Assembly: GCA_947044365.1 (NCBI GenBank)
Contig: OX345636.1
Location: forward strand, 5,972,001-6,036,000
Length of the DNA: 64,000 bases
Direction: 5' to 3'
Source of the DNA: Petrosia ficiformis
Lineage: Eukaryota > Porifera > Demospongiae > Haplosclerida > Petrosiidae
The notes beneath the pieces are model-generated. The model worked only from the letters and a program-made list of their open reading frames with translations. It searched no databases and had not been told where the DNA came from. Each line of letters begins with the position of its first letter. Positions within the stretch are counted from its first letter, which is position 1. Below are positions 1 to 12,800 of the stretch, piece by piece. The translations under genes and the position numbers were made by a program.

Positions 1-215
1 AAGAATAATAAAAAAAACATTTTCAATAAAAATGAAAGAAGATTTAGGGACGTCAAAACCCAAAAAGTATGTGAACAAGGTTGGGAGGCTAACATAGGAC
101 CCAAAATTAAACAAACCACTTCCATATAATCACTTGCACCGCTATAAAGCAAAATACAAAGAGCTGTATTTATGTAGGGTTATATGGAAGTGGTTTGTTT
201 AATTATCATTCCCAT
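1..215. repeat. Fold-back (hairpin) element, truncated copy
   Basis: The 24-base arm at 105-128 is the reverse complement of 181-204, and the left end carries the AAGAATAATAAAAA motif seen at the ends of the complete copy at 62710-63010. The right arm stops after the inner 24 bases and runs into unrelated sequence, so this is half an element, or one cut by the window edge. No coding sequence. Confidence 0.75.
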
Positions 216-485
216 TTAGTTCCTGTGAAAACAAAAGATGTTACTTACTCATTTCAGAGTAATTACATGTAGTACGTGAATTTGTACTTACAATAACATC
301 CATTGTACTAAATTACTATGGATGTTCCATTCTTTATTACGGCATGTACATTGTGTACTAGTCAATATAGATCAATATCAAAAGAAATAAATTACTACTT
401 GTAAATCTTATCTAGCAAGATAAGAAATCGATAATTAATAGATATACTCTGATTTGATACTTTATATTACTTGTTATATTGAAAT

Positions 486-2220
486 TTGTTTCTTCTGTAC
501 TGTGCTACATTGTGTTGTATAATGGTATTGTACTGCGCTGTACTGTACTGTACTGTACGTACTATACTGTACTATAAACTACAGTACTATATTGTACTAC
601 ACTGTACTGTACTACATTGTTTGCAATACTATACTGTACTGTACTGTACTGTACTCTATGTACCTTACAGTACTGCGCTATGTGTACTGTACTGTACTAC
701 ATTGTTTGCAATACTATACTGTACTGTACTGTACTCTATGTACCTTACAGTACTGCGCTATGTGTACTGTACTGTACTACATTGTTTGCAATACTATACT
801 GTGCTGTACTGTACTGTACTGTACTGTACTCTATGTACCTTACAGTACTGCGCTATGTGTACTGTACTGTACTACATTGTTTGCAATACTATACTGTACT
901 GTACTGTACTCTATGTACCTTACAGTACTGCGCTATGTGTACTGTACTGTACTACATTGTTTGCAATACTATACTGTACTGTACTGTACTCTATGTACAT
1001 TACAGTACTGCGCTATGTGTACTGTACTGTACTACATTGTTTGCAATACTATACTGTGCTGTGCTGTACTGTACTGTACTATACTGTGCTGTACTGTACT
1101 GTACTGTACTGTACTACATTGTTTGCAATACTATACTGTACTGTACTGTACTGTACTCTATGTACCTTACAGTACTGCGCTATGTGTACTGTACTGTACT
1201 ACATTGTTTGCAATACTATACTGTACTGTACTGTACTCTATGTACCTTACAGTACTGCGCTATGTGTACTGTACTGTACTACATTGTTTGCAATACTATA
1301 CTGTGCTGTGCTGTACTGTACTGTACTATACTGTGCTGTACTGTACTGTACTGTACTGTACTCTATGTACCTTACAGTACTGCGCTATGTGTACTGTACT
1401 GTACTACATTGTTTGCAATACTATACTGTGCTGTACTGTACTGTACTGTACTGTACTCTATGTACCTTACAGTACTGCGCTATGTGTACTGTACTGTAGT
1501 ACATTGTTTGCAATACTATACTGTGCTGTACTGTACTCTATGTACTGTACTCTATGTACCTTACAGTACTGCGCTATGTGTACTGTACTGTACTACATTG
1601 TTTGCAATACTATACTGTGCTGTGCTGTACTGTACTGTACTATACTGTGCTGTACTGTACTGTACTCTATGTACCTTACAGTACTGCGCTATGTGTACTG
1701 TACTGTACTACATTGTTTGCAATACTATACTGTACTGTACTGTACTCTATGTACCTTACAGTACTGCGCTATGTGTACTGTACTGTACTACATTGTTTGC
1801 AATACTATACTGTGCTGTACTGTACTGTACTGTACTGTACTCTATGTACCTTACAGTACTGCGCTATGTGTACTGTACTGTACTACATTGTTTGCAATAC
1901 TATACTGTGCTGTGCTGTACTGTACTGTACTATACTGTGCTGTACTGTACTGTACTCTATGTACCTTACAGTACTGCGCTATGTGTACTGTACTGTACTA
2001 CATTGTTTGCAATACTATACTGTACTGTACTGTACTCTATGTACCTTACAGTACTGCGCTATGTGTACTGTACTGTACTACATTGTTTGCAATACTATAC
2101 TGTGCTGTACTGTACTGTACTGTACTGTACTGTACTCTATGTACCTTACAGTACTGCGCTATGTGTACTGTACTGTACTACATTGTTTGCAATACTATAC
2201 TGTACTGTACTGTACTGTAC
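486..2220. repeat. Higher-order satellite, type 1 (TACTG/TGTAC based)
   Basis: The basic 5-mer TACTG is organised into a higher-order unit of about 75-115 bases containing, in order, CTATGTACCTTACAG, TACTGCGCTATGTG, ACATTGTTTGCAATAC and a run of (TGTAC)n. I see roughly fifteen such units with variable run lengths. Because the repeat contains almost no TAA, TAG or TGA on the plus strand, frames stay open for hundreds of codons (Tyr, Cys, Thr, Val and Leu only). This is an artefact, not a gene. Confidence 0.95.
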
Positions 2221-3370
2221 TGTACTGTATTGCTGTGCTACATGTGTACTGTACTGTACTGCACTACATTGCACTACACTGCACTGTACTGTACTATACT
2301 GTGCTCAGTGCTGTACTGTACTGTACTGTATTGCTGTGCTACATGTGTACTGTACTGCACTACATTGCACTACACTGCACTGTACTGTACTATACTGTGC
2401 TGTACTGTACTGTACTGTATTGCTGTGCTACATGTGTACTGTACTGCACTACATTGCACTATACTGCACTACACTGCACTGCACTGTACTATACTGTGCT
2501 CAGTGCTGTACTGTACTGTACTGTATTGCTGTGCTACATGTGTACTGTACTGCACTACATTGCACTATACTGCACTGTACTGTACTATACTGTGCTGTAC
2601 TGTACTGTACTGTATTGCTGTGCCACATGTGTACTGTACTGCACTACATTGCACTATACTGCACTACACTGCACTGTACTGTACTATACTGTGCTCAGTG
2701 CTGTACTGTACTGTACTGTATTGCTGTGCTACATGTGTACTGTACTGCACTACATTGCACTACACTGCACTGTACTATACTATACTGTGCTGTACTGTAC
2801 TATACTGTGCTGTACTGTACTGTACTGTATTGCTGTGCTACATGTGTACTGTACTGCACTACATTGCACTATACTGCACTACACTGCACTGTACTGTACT
2901 ATACTGTGCTATACTGTGCTGTACTGTACTGTACTGTATTGCTGTGCTACATGTGTACTGTACTGTACTGCACTACACTGCACTGTACTGTACTATACTG
3001 TGCTGTACTGTACTGTACTGTATTGCTGTGCTACATGTGTACTGTACTGCACTACATTGCACTATACTGCACTACACTGCACTGTACTGTACTATACTGT
3101 GCTCAGTGCTGTACTGTACTGTACTGTATTGCTGTGCTACATGTGTACTGTACTGCACTACATTGCACTACACTGCACTATACTATACTATACTGTGCTG
3201 TACTGTACTATACTGTGCTGTACTGTACTGTACTGTATTGCTGTGCTACATGTGTACTGTACTGCACTACATTGCACTACACTGCACTACACTGCACTGT
3301 ACTGTACTATACTGTGCTATACTGTATTGTACTGTATTGCTGTGCTACATGTGTACTGTACTGTACTGAG
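2221..3370. repeat. Higher-order satellite, type 2
   Basis: Continues the TACTG satellite but with a different unit: GCTGTGCTACATGTGTACTG, then TGCACTACATTGCACTA and TATACTGTGCT, sometimes with a CTCAGTGCTG variant. About a dozen units are visible. The switch from type 1 is sharp, near 2220-2240, which suggests two separate amplification events from the same 5-mer. Confidence 0.93.
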
Positions 3371-3914
3371 CTGGTACAGTTGTACTATAATAGTAAATGT
3401 ATAATTATAATAAACTATTATTATTATACTAATTGTACATAATTATACGTATATTGAAACCTCTTTGGTTGTGTTATGAAAACATAAAATATGTTTTTAA
3501 CAGTTGTATTTGTGGTTGAGGTGTATTAATATTCTACTACATCAATTAGTGTTTTTGGCTCAAAGAACTTTTATTTGTTATAGTTATACTCAGTTGCTTT
3601 TAGTAAAGTTGATTATATCACTTATAGTATTAATTAATATACTTTATAATTGGCTCAATTTGTTTATAATTGCGCACACTCTAACAAATTGTTGTCCCAC
3701 GTTTCAGAAAACTCTGTATTGAACTATCAATCTATCTTTCTATTTGAGAATTCAGTCATTATCTGATCCTGGATTCTAAGTAATGTTAACCCTTTGCTCC
3801 ACATAATTGACGCTCTCCCCTCGTGAAAGTTACGGTTTGAAAAACGTTTGTGTGAACCCGCTGTACCTCAAGAACTGGACACTGCTGGACTTCCATACTT
3901 GGCAGGTACATACA
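3371..3914. other. No gene seen
   Basis: AT-rich sequence between the satellite and a dispersed repeat. The missing N-terminal exon of UAP1 could lie here, but I found no segment with a convincing UAP1 N-terminal match and splice sites. Confidence 0.4.
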
Positions 3915-4085
3915 TTCCTCCAAGTGGCAAGAACGAATATTTTCTCCACCATACTAGAAGCTATCAAAAAGGGTCAGCTAGGCGTGGCCTTTTTCAGTTT
4001 TTCTGACTCTTCCTGCATCTAACAAAGCATGAGTTTCACATCACTGGCGGTCTTAACGACTCCTCTTTCCAACAAAGTGAAGTGC
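3915..4085 (-). repeat. Dispersed repeat, also present twice at 48.2-48.6 kb
   Basis: Read on the minus strand this matches the element at 48198-48590: shared blocks include AACAAAG...GAAAGAGGAGTCGTTAAGAC, the segment around CTCTTCCTGCATCTAAC, AAGGCCACGCCTAG, and AGCTTCTAGTATGGTGGAG. Open frames across it are incidental. Non-autonomous family of unknown class. Confidence 0.75.
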
Positions 4086-4429
4086 TCAATGCTAATGCTT
4101 ACATATTAGAAAAAATTGCTATGGAAACAAGCATATAAAACTTAGGCATACAGTGTGTACAATGGAATTAATTGTATTGTGGAAGCAATTTGGTCTGAGC
4201 GAAGAGGCAGAATGTCCGGAAAATGGCCAATTGCTAGACATTATTTCAAGCACTGCTAGTAGCACACACTGATGCATTTAATCATTTAGTTTCACCACAA
4301 AGTGATTCTACATTTTTTTGTCCTGAAAATGATCAATGCATGTTACATTTACCTATTCTTTATATGCTACATGGAAGATCATCACTCTGGAAGATTCTCA
4401 AAGTACTTTTCATTTGTGTATCAATTCAG

Positions 4430-6416
4430 ATGCTATGAAGAGGCAAAGGTGACCCTTTCTGATAGTAACGAGATGAAGGATGAAAGATTAAAACCGCTTG
4501 ATGATTCTATTTGTGGCAGTACAGCAAGAAACAAGAAACATGTTGATGAATGGAGAAGAAGAGGTTTGGAAAAGATCAGCAGAGGAGAAGTTGGTGTGTT
4601 ACTATTAGCAGGTAAGACTGACTCTGTGATTCATGTACATACATGTACATGTATGTACATGTACATGTACATACACATACATGTACATACATCTACATAT
4701 ACATGTACATGTACATACATCTACATGTACTTTTACATGTATAATTATCGTGTGCATACATTTATGTATAAGCACTGTGCATGTACATGTACCACATACA
4801 TCTACATGTACGTACATGTACCTGTACATGTTTATCATGTGTATACATTTATGTACATGTATAAGCACTGTACATGTACACATGTACATGTACATGTATA
4901 GCTAGTGTACGTGTACATGCATTTATGTTTGAAGTGTACAGATGTTTCTGTTGGACACTTTCAAAAACAATTTCGAGAAGTATTACTAATGTGAATCACA
5001 CTGCATACATGTACAGTACTTAACTTTATTAATTTTACGTATTATGATGGGAGCTACACTTTAATAAGGTGATAGTCAACTGTACTTCTAAGTAGTACTA
5101 TAGAACATCGTCTTTATGTATAAGCACTGTACATGTACATTATGTATAGTTCTTGTACGTGTACATGTACATGTTGTAGTTTGATCTAATGCTGATATTG
5201 ACATGCTCATTATTGTTTTAGCGACTGATGTAATTTGATATGCACTAAAAAGAATGGGAAGAAGAGTTTTTGTTAAGTTTTGAAGCATGGGCCAAATTGG
5301 CTCAGCAATGGTTAGAGTGTGCACCATTAGGAATACATTTTGAGCCATTTAACAAAGAGTTAATGCTGTTAGTGACAATATAATCATAATTAACTGTGCC
5401 ATCTGGCCCAAGGAGAGAACCATGCAGCGCCAAATAAGAAGCCACTGGTGTGCCGCAACATGAGCTGATCAACAACACTGATCAAACATGTACTATTATA
5501 ATCATGAAAATTGTGCATTTTAAAGATCATTTTTCTGAAGTCAAAGTGAATGTGAATTTAAAAATGTCAGCACAAATATATATATACAGTACCAGTCAAC
5601 TGTACTTAATCATTAATTGATCAATAGTAATGCTTTGTAATATAAACTTCATAATGTATGAATTCAGTTTACAGTTGTGATAGTATTAAGAAGTAGTATA
5701 TTCAAAGTACAGTGTACTTCATTCACAAAGTACACTGTAGTCAATGGAAGTACAGTGATATTATGTAAACGTAATAATGACAGGTACAATGTACATTATT
5801 GTATATCCCATTTATTAATTTATAAACTATCTACCAGTGGTTAAGCCTTGATTCGGACCCTGCCAGCTGGGCTGCGTTGGTAGCTCAGTGGGTAGAGCAT
5901 CTGTCTGGAGTACAGTGTGTCGTGGGTTCGAATCCCACCTGAGGCAACTCTCATTTTTCATTTTTCCATTGCCTCAGGTGTCTTTCTTTCTTTCTTTCTT
6001 TCTTTCTTTCGTACATGTAAGTCTAGCAATAGTTATTTTTACATCTTTTTTAACATATGTATAGGTGGGCAGGGTACCAGATTAGGTGTGCCTTATCCGA
6101 AAGGTATGTATGATGTTGGACTTCCCTCATCTAAGACTCTCTATCAGATACAAGCAGAGAGGATTATGAAACTACAAAGTTTAGCTAAAGCAGAGTTTGG
6201 AAATGATTGTATTGTACCATGGTATGTCCTAGACTATGTATACATGTAGTACATATGCATGTTTCATTCTTCTACCTTCTCTACTCCTCTTCCTCCTGTC
6301 TTTCTGTCTCCCTCACAATCACTCCCATCCCTCTCCTTCTCCTCCTCAACTTCCTCAACCTCTTTCCCTCTTCATGTTTCTTCTCACTTCCATCCCTCTC
6401 CTCCTTCTCCTTCTCC

Positions 6417-6448
<32 letters not shown>

Positions 6449-6792
6449 CTCCTTCTTAACCTGTTGCCCTCTTCATTTTCCTTCTCACTTCCATCCCTCA
6501 CCTCCTTGATCCCACATGTACATGTATATTCAGGTATATAATGACTAGTGAATATACTAAAGACAGGACACTTCAGTTTTTTAAATCTCACAAATATTTT
6601 GGACTAAACTCTAAAAACGTGATAGTGTTTGAACAGAATACGTTTCCTTGTCTTGACTACGAGGGGAAAATAATTCTGGATCAGAAAAATCGAATTGCCA
6701 GAGCTCCAGATGGAAATGGAGGATTATATACAGCCTTAGTTAATTCTGATTATAATGTTTTAAAGGTGCATACTTGTCTGTCTGTCTGTGTA

Positions 6793-6823
<31 letters not shown>

Positions 6824-9800
6824 ATGCATGTACATGTATGTCTGTCTGTCTGTCTGTCTGTCTATCTGTAACTCTGTATATGTCTGTCTGTCTGGCTTAC
6901 TGTGTATGTCTGTTTGTGTGTTTGTCTGTCTGTCTGTCTGTCTGTATGTCTGTCTGTCTATCTGTGTATGTCTGTTTGTCTATCTGTATACGTGTATGTT
7001 TGTCTGTCTATCTGTGTATGTCTGTCTGTTTGTCTATTTGTGTATGTCTGTTTGTCTATCTGTGTATGTCTGTCTGTCTATCTGTGTATGTCTGTCTATC
7101 TGTGTATGTCTGTCTATCTGTGTATGTCTGTCTGTTTGTCTATCTGTGTATGTCTGTCTGTCTATCTGTGTATGTCTGTTTGTCTGTTTGTCTGTCTGTT
7201 TGTATATCTCTGTCTGTCTATCTGTGTATGTTTGTCTATCTGTGTATGTCTGTTTGTCTATCTGTGTATGTCTGTTTGTCTATCTGTGTAGGTCTGTCTG
7301 TCTATCTGTGTATGTCTGTTTGTCTATCTGTGTAGGTCTGTCTATCTGTATACGTCTGTCAGTCTGTATGTGTGTCAAAGACAATTTTAGTAAGCCTAAA
7401 AGGGCTTTAGTTTTAGTTAATTATTCAATATTAGCCAATTTTCATTTTCATTTTCGTGAGTTATAGTTGTTGCTACAGACTTGTAATTTAGTGTATGTGT
7501 GTGTATTTGCATACATGTACATGTGAGTATTATTATTACAATTATATTTATGTAACAGTTATTGATTCATCCATTCATTCTTACTAGGATATGAGAAGAC
7601 GTGGTATTTTATGTATACATGTTTACTGTGTTGATAATATACTAGTAAAAATGGCTGATCCTGTTTTTATTGGTTTCTGTGATGAGAAGGAAGCAGACTG
7701 TGGAGCTAAGGTACATATGTAGGTAGATATATGTACATGTAATTACATGTACAGTATGTACATATACATTTGTACATGTACATGTATAGACTTCTTGTAC
7801 ATGTACATGTATGTACATATACATGTACATGTATAGTGTACATGACTACATGTACATGTATAGTGTACATGTACATGTTTAGTGTACATGACTACTTGTA
7901 CATGATGAGTGTACATGACTACTTGTACATGTACATGTATTGTTAATGTTCATGAGTTTCTCAAAAACAGAATCAGGAAGTCTGCGCCTTTCTGGTTGGA
8001 AACATTTCCCTCCAATATTTAATAAGTCTCTCTACTGGCCCCACAAGTACATGTACATGTACATGTACATGTAATTTAAAATAAACATATTACTTACAAT
8101 CAATGACTATTACTATATTACTAATATTATTACTTGATTGTCTATTAATATTGCCTGGAAACATGTAATGTAATCTTTGCTATTACTACTACTCCATGTC
8201 TGGTTTGTACATGCATACTGTTATTACTGTACATTGTGTTATATAGTATTTTACACATACTTATACATGTACATGTACTAATTGTTGTCTTTATTCGTGC
8301 CCCTCTTTAACTTTTGTGCAGGAGATCAACTCTTATTTATATTGAACTTATATATCTATTTTGTAATTTGTCAGGTTGTAAGAAAGTCCTCACCAACTGA
8401 AAAAGTTGGTGTTGTATGTGTACTGGATGGAAAATATCAGGTACAGTGTACAAGTACACATGTATGTGCATGTTTGTGTTATTCTATAGTCTATACGTAT
8501 GTGACAGTACTGTACGTGTGTGTATCTATGTGACAGTATATACATGTACATGTATGTCTGTATACAGTACAATATATGTGTATATATTATATGATGGTGT
8601 GTGTGACAGTATATTATACTTACATGTACAGTATAAGTCAATAAAAAGTTAACGTTTCGTCTTTGTAGTATGACTGTAGTACGAAACAGATCATACCACG
8701 TTGCGTAAAATTTTTAAATTTTTAATTGTTTTAATTAGTTTGTAATTTTTAAAACGGAATGAAAATTAATGAAATAAAATATAACTTTAAGGTAAGTCCC
8801 ACAAAGGGTTAACTTATAGTAATGACATAATATTAACAATTTTTTTTGCAATATAGCTCCATAGGTTTATTGAAAACTGTTCGAACAAGTTCCTGGTTGC
8901 CATTTTCACTTCGAGGCCACTTCTAACTAGTTCTCAATGCAATGGATTTTAATGTCTTCTTTGCAAATGGGGTCCTTAGCCTATAACTTTCCACTACCAA
9001 GGGAATAAAAACACCTCCATTTTCTTCAACTAATAATTATTGTCTTTGCAGTACATGTAATTGAGCATTGACTGATAAAGCTGGCTTGCCAGGAACTTCG
9101 AACTGAAATATCAAAGAACGATGGTTTTTAAAATCTGGGTGATAGATATCCCGTGGGCGATCATGACAATCCCCTGTGACCCTTTGCTCTCTACAAAGCA
9201 TGCCAAACTACATCACGTAACTGACGTAAGGCATCGTGTCTCCTAATTCGAAAAGGGCCATGGTTACCTTCTAATAAGTGATCCCATATATATCAACAGG
9301 TTGGCCACAGAGGCACATCAATGTGGGTTGGGGAGATAAAATGGGGATTCCAAGACGTATTTTCAAGCTAGTATGAATTCTGAGCTAAGCATTGTGAGAC
9401 CTAGTGACTGGATGGGAACAGCTTTAAGCCAACTACGTGTAGAATTATCTGCTGCAACAGCCAATAGACTGGCTCTATCACGTATGTTGAGTCTAGACTT
9501 AAGAGTATCAAACAACTGTGTGTCTAGCTCAGCTTGGTATGTTGCTTGAGATGCAGTATGTTCGATCAACATGTTTAATGTATTCTCCAATTGGCGTTTG
9601 GCTTCTATTTCTCCAGGTAGAAGTTCAAACTGAAGCCCAGCTAATGGTGATGATGATGGTATGGTCTACTAGCAAATGTGCCATTATGCTTCTTGACATA
9701 TTAACACTGGCCAAATAAGCAGCTGAAGCTGATTTACTAGCAGACCTAAGCCCAAGACCACCCAGACAAAAAGCCTAAGTCCATGCATTTTCTGAGACAG

Positions 9801-12800
9801 TTTCATGAAGGATACCACTGAGGATAGATCTCAACTGGTTGTCGAAATCATCTAGCTCCTTTGCAATCAGGTCAGCTTGAACTGTTCGTACATGTAAGAT
9901 GTGATTTACTTTACCTATCTCCAAAAAACTTCTAAGGAGATGTAGCTCCACCTGAGGATCATTTAACTCTAAAATGCTGGATTGAAGTTGTTTAACTTTC
10001 CATATAATATCTGCAACATATGATGAAATATAAGAATCAATACCCCAAACAGGAGTGCCAAGGAAAGTGACTCTCTCTGTTAACCGAATAATATCAGGGT
10101 GGAGCCGCTGTTTCCAGAGGACCAATACACTTCACATTTGGAAGGGTTAAGCACTAGGTCGAATTCTGGACCTCTCTCCTGGATTTTCTGAAATAAATGA
10201 GTGAATGTCATGAGGTGTACCAATAAACAAACCATCATCCAAATACATGTACCACAAGTGGAGAAGGATAGAATATTGTAATCCTAAGGAGCCCATAAAA
10301 TGAAGAAGGGTTAGGGAGAACAGCAATGGTCCCAATGGATCCCCTTGCTGTACTCCAGATGTTGAAAGAATCCGATGTTGACCAAAAAAGAGTTTAGCTG
10401 GGATAGTACAACACCACTCAACCCAGGCTAGTAACTGAGGAAAATGGGTGGCTATTTGGTTAAGATAGGTGGCTCTGTCACATTGATTAAAAGCATTCTT
10501 GAAATCCACTTTCAACAAACAGAGGTCATTACTAAGGTGGAGTTTCTTCAAAGAAGCTCGCACTGTATGTATTGCCGTATCAATCCCACCTGGGATGCCC
10601 ACTCCTAGTTGACCATAAGGAAAAAAGGTATCAGGCAAATCTGGTCTGCCGAACAACAAATCCTACTCACCAATCGTCGGAAGTTCTCACCCACTGCTAT
10701 CGGTCAGAAACCATCAAGGTTCTTCCTATTAAGGGCACACATAACCAAGGTGCAAGCAATCGGTGCACTTTTCCACCCAACGAGAAATTAAACCATCTAC
10801 AATGTAGTCAACTCCACCAAACGTTCATGAGCTACAGGTGTTTTTGTACCACAAGTTGCATATGAAGCCTAGAGCCTCCTGGACTAGAACCTTTGATAAA
10901 GGATAATAAGGCATTTTGAGCAGCTTCTACATCAATACTAAGAGATGGTGGGGTGTTAGGGGTAGGCTTGGGAATATTATGTCTAGGATGCAATTAACAA
11001 TATCCAATACGGCTGCATCATTATCTGGGGATGCCACACCTACGGACTTTAGCGATTCTATAGCTTTACCATAATGGCCCTCATGAGCTAACCTACATGT
11101 ACATTGTATATGTGTACTACAAAAACGGAAACCTTTTTTGATGTATACTGTATATCTCTGTATAGTACAGTGTACATGTATGTGTATGTGTATGATATTG
11201 TGTTTGTGTGCATGACACAATGCGTGAGAGTATACATGTACATTGTGTACATGTACATGTATATTTGTTTATACTACGTACGTACAGCTGTACATTCACA
11301 TGTATGTGTATGATGGTATAGTATAAGTCCAAAAAAAGTTTACGTTTCATTTTTGCACTACGCACATTCTACATTCCATAGTACACAAAATCTTCGACAA
11401 AAATTCAGTTTAAACAGTAATTAAATATTCATTGAAATGATCGTATATACGATATACAGAATGGTTTACAAAATTGACCGTCAAGTATTCACTAAGAAAA
11501 CTAAAGCTTCACATTTGTAAAACTGAACTGGAGGAGTTGTCTACATACTCAACAGTCCTTATGCTAACTTCGAAGCAAGCTTCAAGCCTTTCCTAACATC
11601 TATGAAGGCAGGAGAATCTGATACAACTCGACCGTCTTTAGCGGTCACGCCCATCTTTGTTAAGACACTATTTCCACATGGAATAAAGAACTGTGACTGC
11701 AGGCGAAGTTGTACAGAGCCTTAACCTTAACCTTCTTGAATCATTTAAGATAGGGGTGGGCAAGTAATATCTTGAAATTGAGGCCAAACATGCTCTCTGA
11801 TTTTATCAAAAAGGTATTGCCTCCGTTCTCTTGTCATTCCTCCAGGTTATATGATTTGAGGGAGTTGTGCTTCTTTCACCTCCTTGATTGTAACTCCCTT
11901 TTTAAGTATGCTCACAGTAGTTTCCTCTCCATCACATGTGCTTTTCACAGACACATTTCCTTTCTGACTATCACAGAATGTGAAATGCTGGTACCTCCTA
12001 ATTCCCTTTACAGGCTTGAATAAGCCGTCAAACATTTTGTCCCATGCCCTCCATTCCCAAGGATACACTTGAGCGAGAGTTCCATTCATTCCAATAGACT
12101 GTGATTCATCATACATGTAATTTACCTGGGTGTTTGTGGAATCATTACATGTGCCAAATAACTGTACTTTGGGAACTTTGAAAAACAAAGGACCTACTTG
12201 TCGAGCATGATAAGGAACCTGTAGTTGTTGAGCAAAATCAAATGTATAATGCCCATAGTCAATAGAATGGTTTTCCATTGGAGGTGGTTGCAAGTGTTCC
12301 CGAGCCTTTTTGATACAAGCAAGATAAAAATCTCGTAGTAGCCACATGCTCCTTGAACTCTGTGGATAAACAAATCTTTTCCGACTCTATTATTGCATTT
12401 TTTATTTGTACACGAAATGTTTCACAATGATGACACACATCAGTACGGGGTGTCATAAACTTGATATGAGGTAAAATTTTGTGCCATATGCCAAGAAAAA
12501 CATGATACTTAGCAGCTTGTAACCCTGCTGAAACACATGTTTCAACATACATGTACTTCTGATGAACAACATTATAACCCTCACTAGCAGACAGATAAAT
12601 TGGTGAACATCTGCCCTGCCTCTACCAGCAGCTGGCTGTGGCAGGCCATACACTTCAGCATAATTTAAAATGAAAGTAACAATGTATTCGATGGTTTCAA
12701 AAGTAAAAGTATTGGGTGGCAGTCGCCCTTTGTTACCATGCACCCTAGGAATGGGCCCGTTTTCCTTAAGATGTACCTGTAGATTTTTCAAAACTTTTTC

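Noticed and set aside
592..3442. Very long plus-strand open frames of up to 941 codons
   Set aside because: They are reading frames of a TACTG satellite that lacks stop triplets; composition is five amino acids and all three plus frames are open over the same bases.
6207..6591. Ser/Pro-rich plus-strand and Arg-rich minus-strand frames
   Set aside because: Both arise from a pyrimidine tract upstream of a UAP1 exon.
6541..7466. Open frames rich in Cys, Leu, Ser and Val after the UAP1 exon
   Set aside because: Beyond the donor at 6766 they are translations of the CTGT minisatellite.
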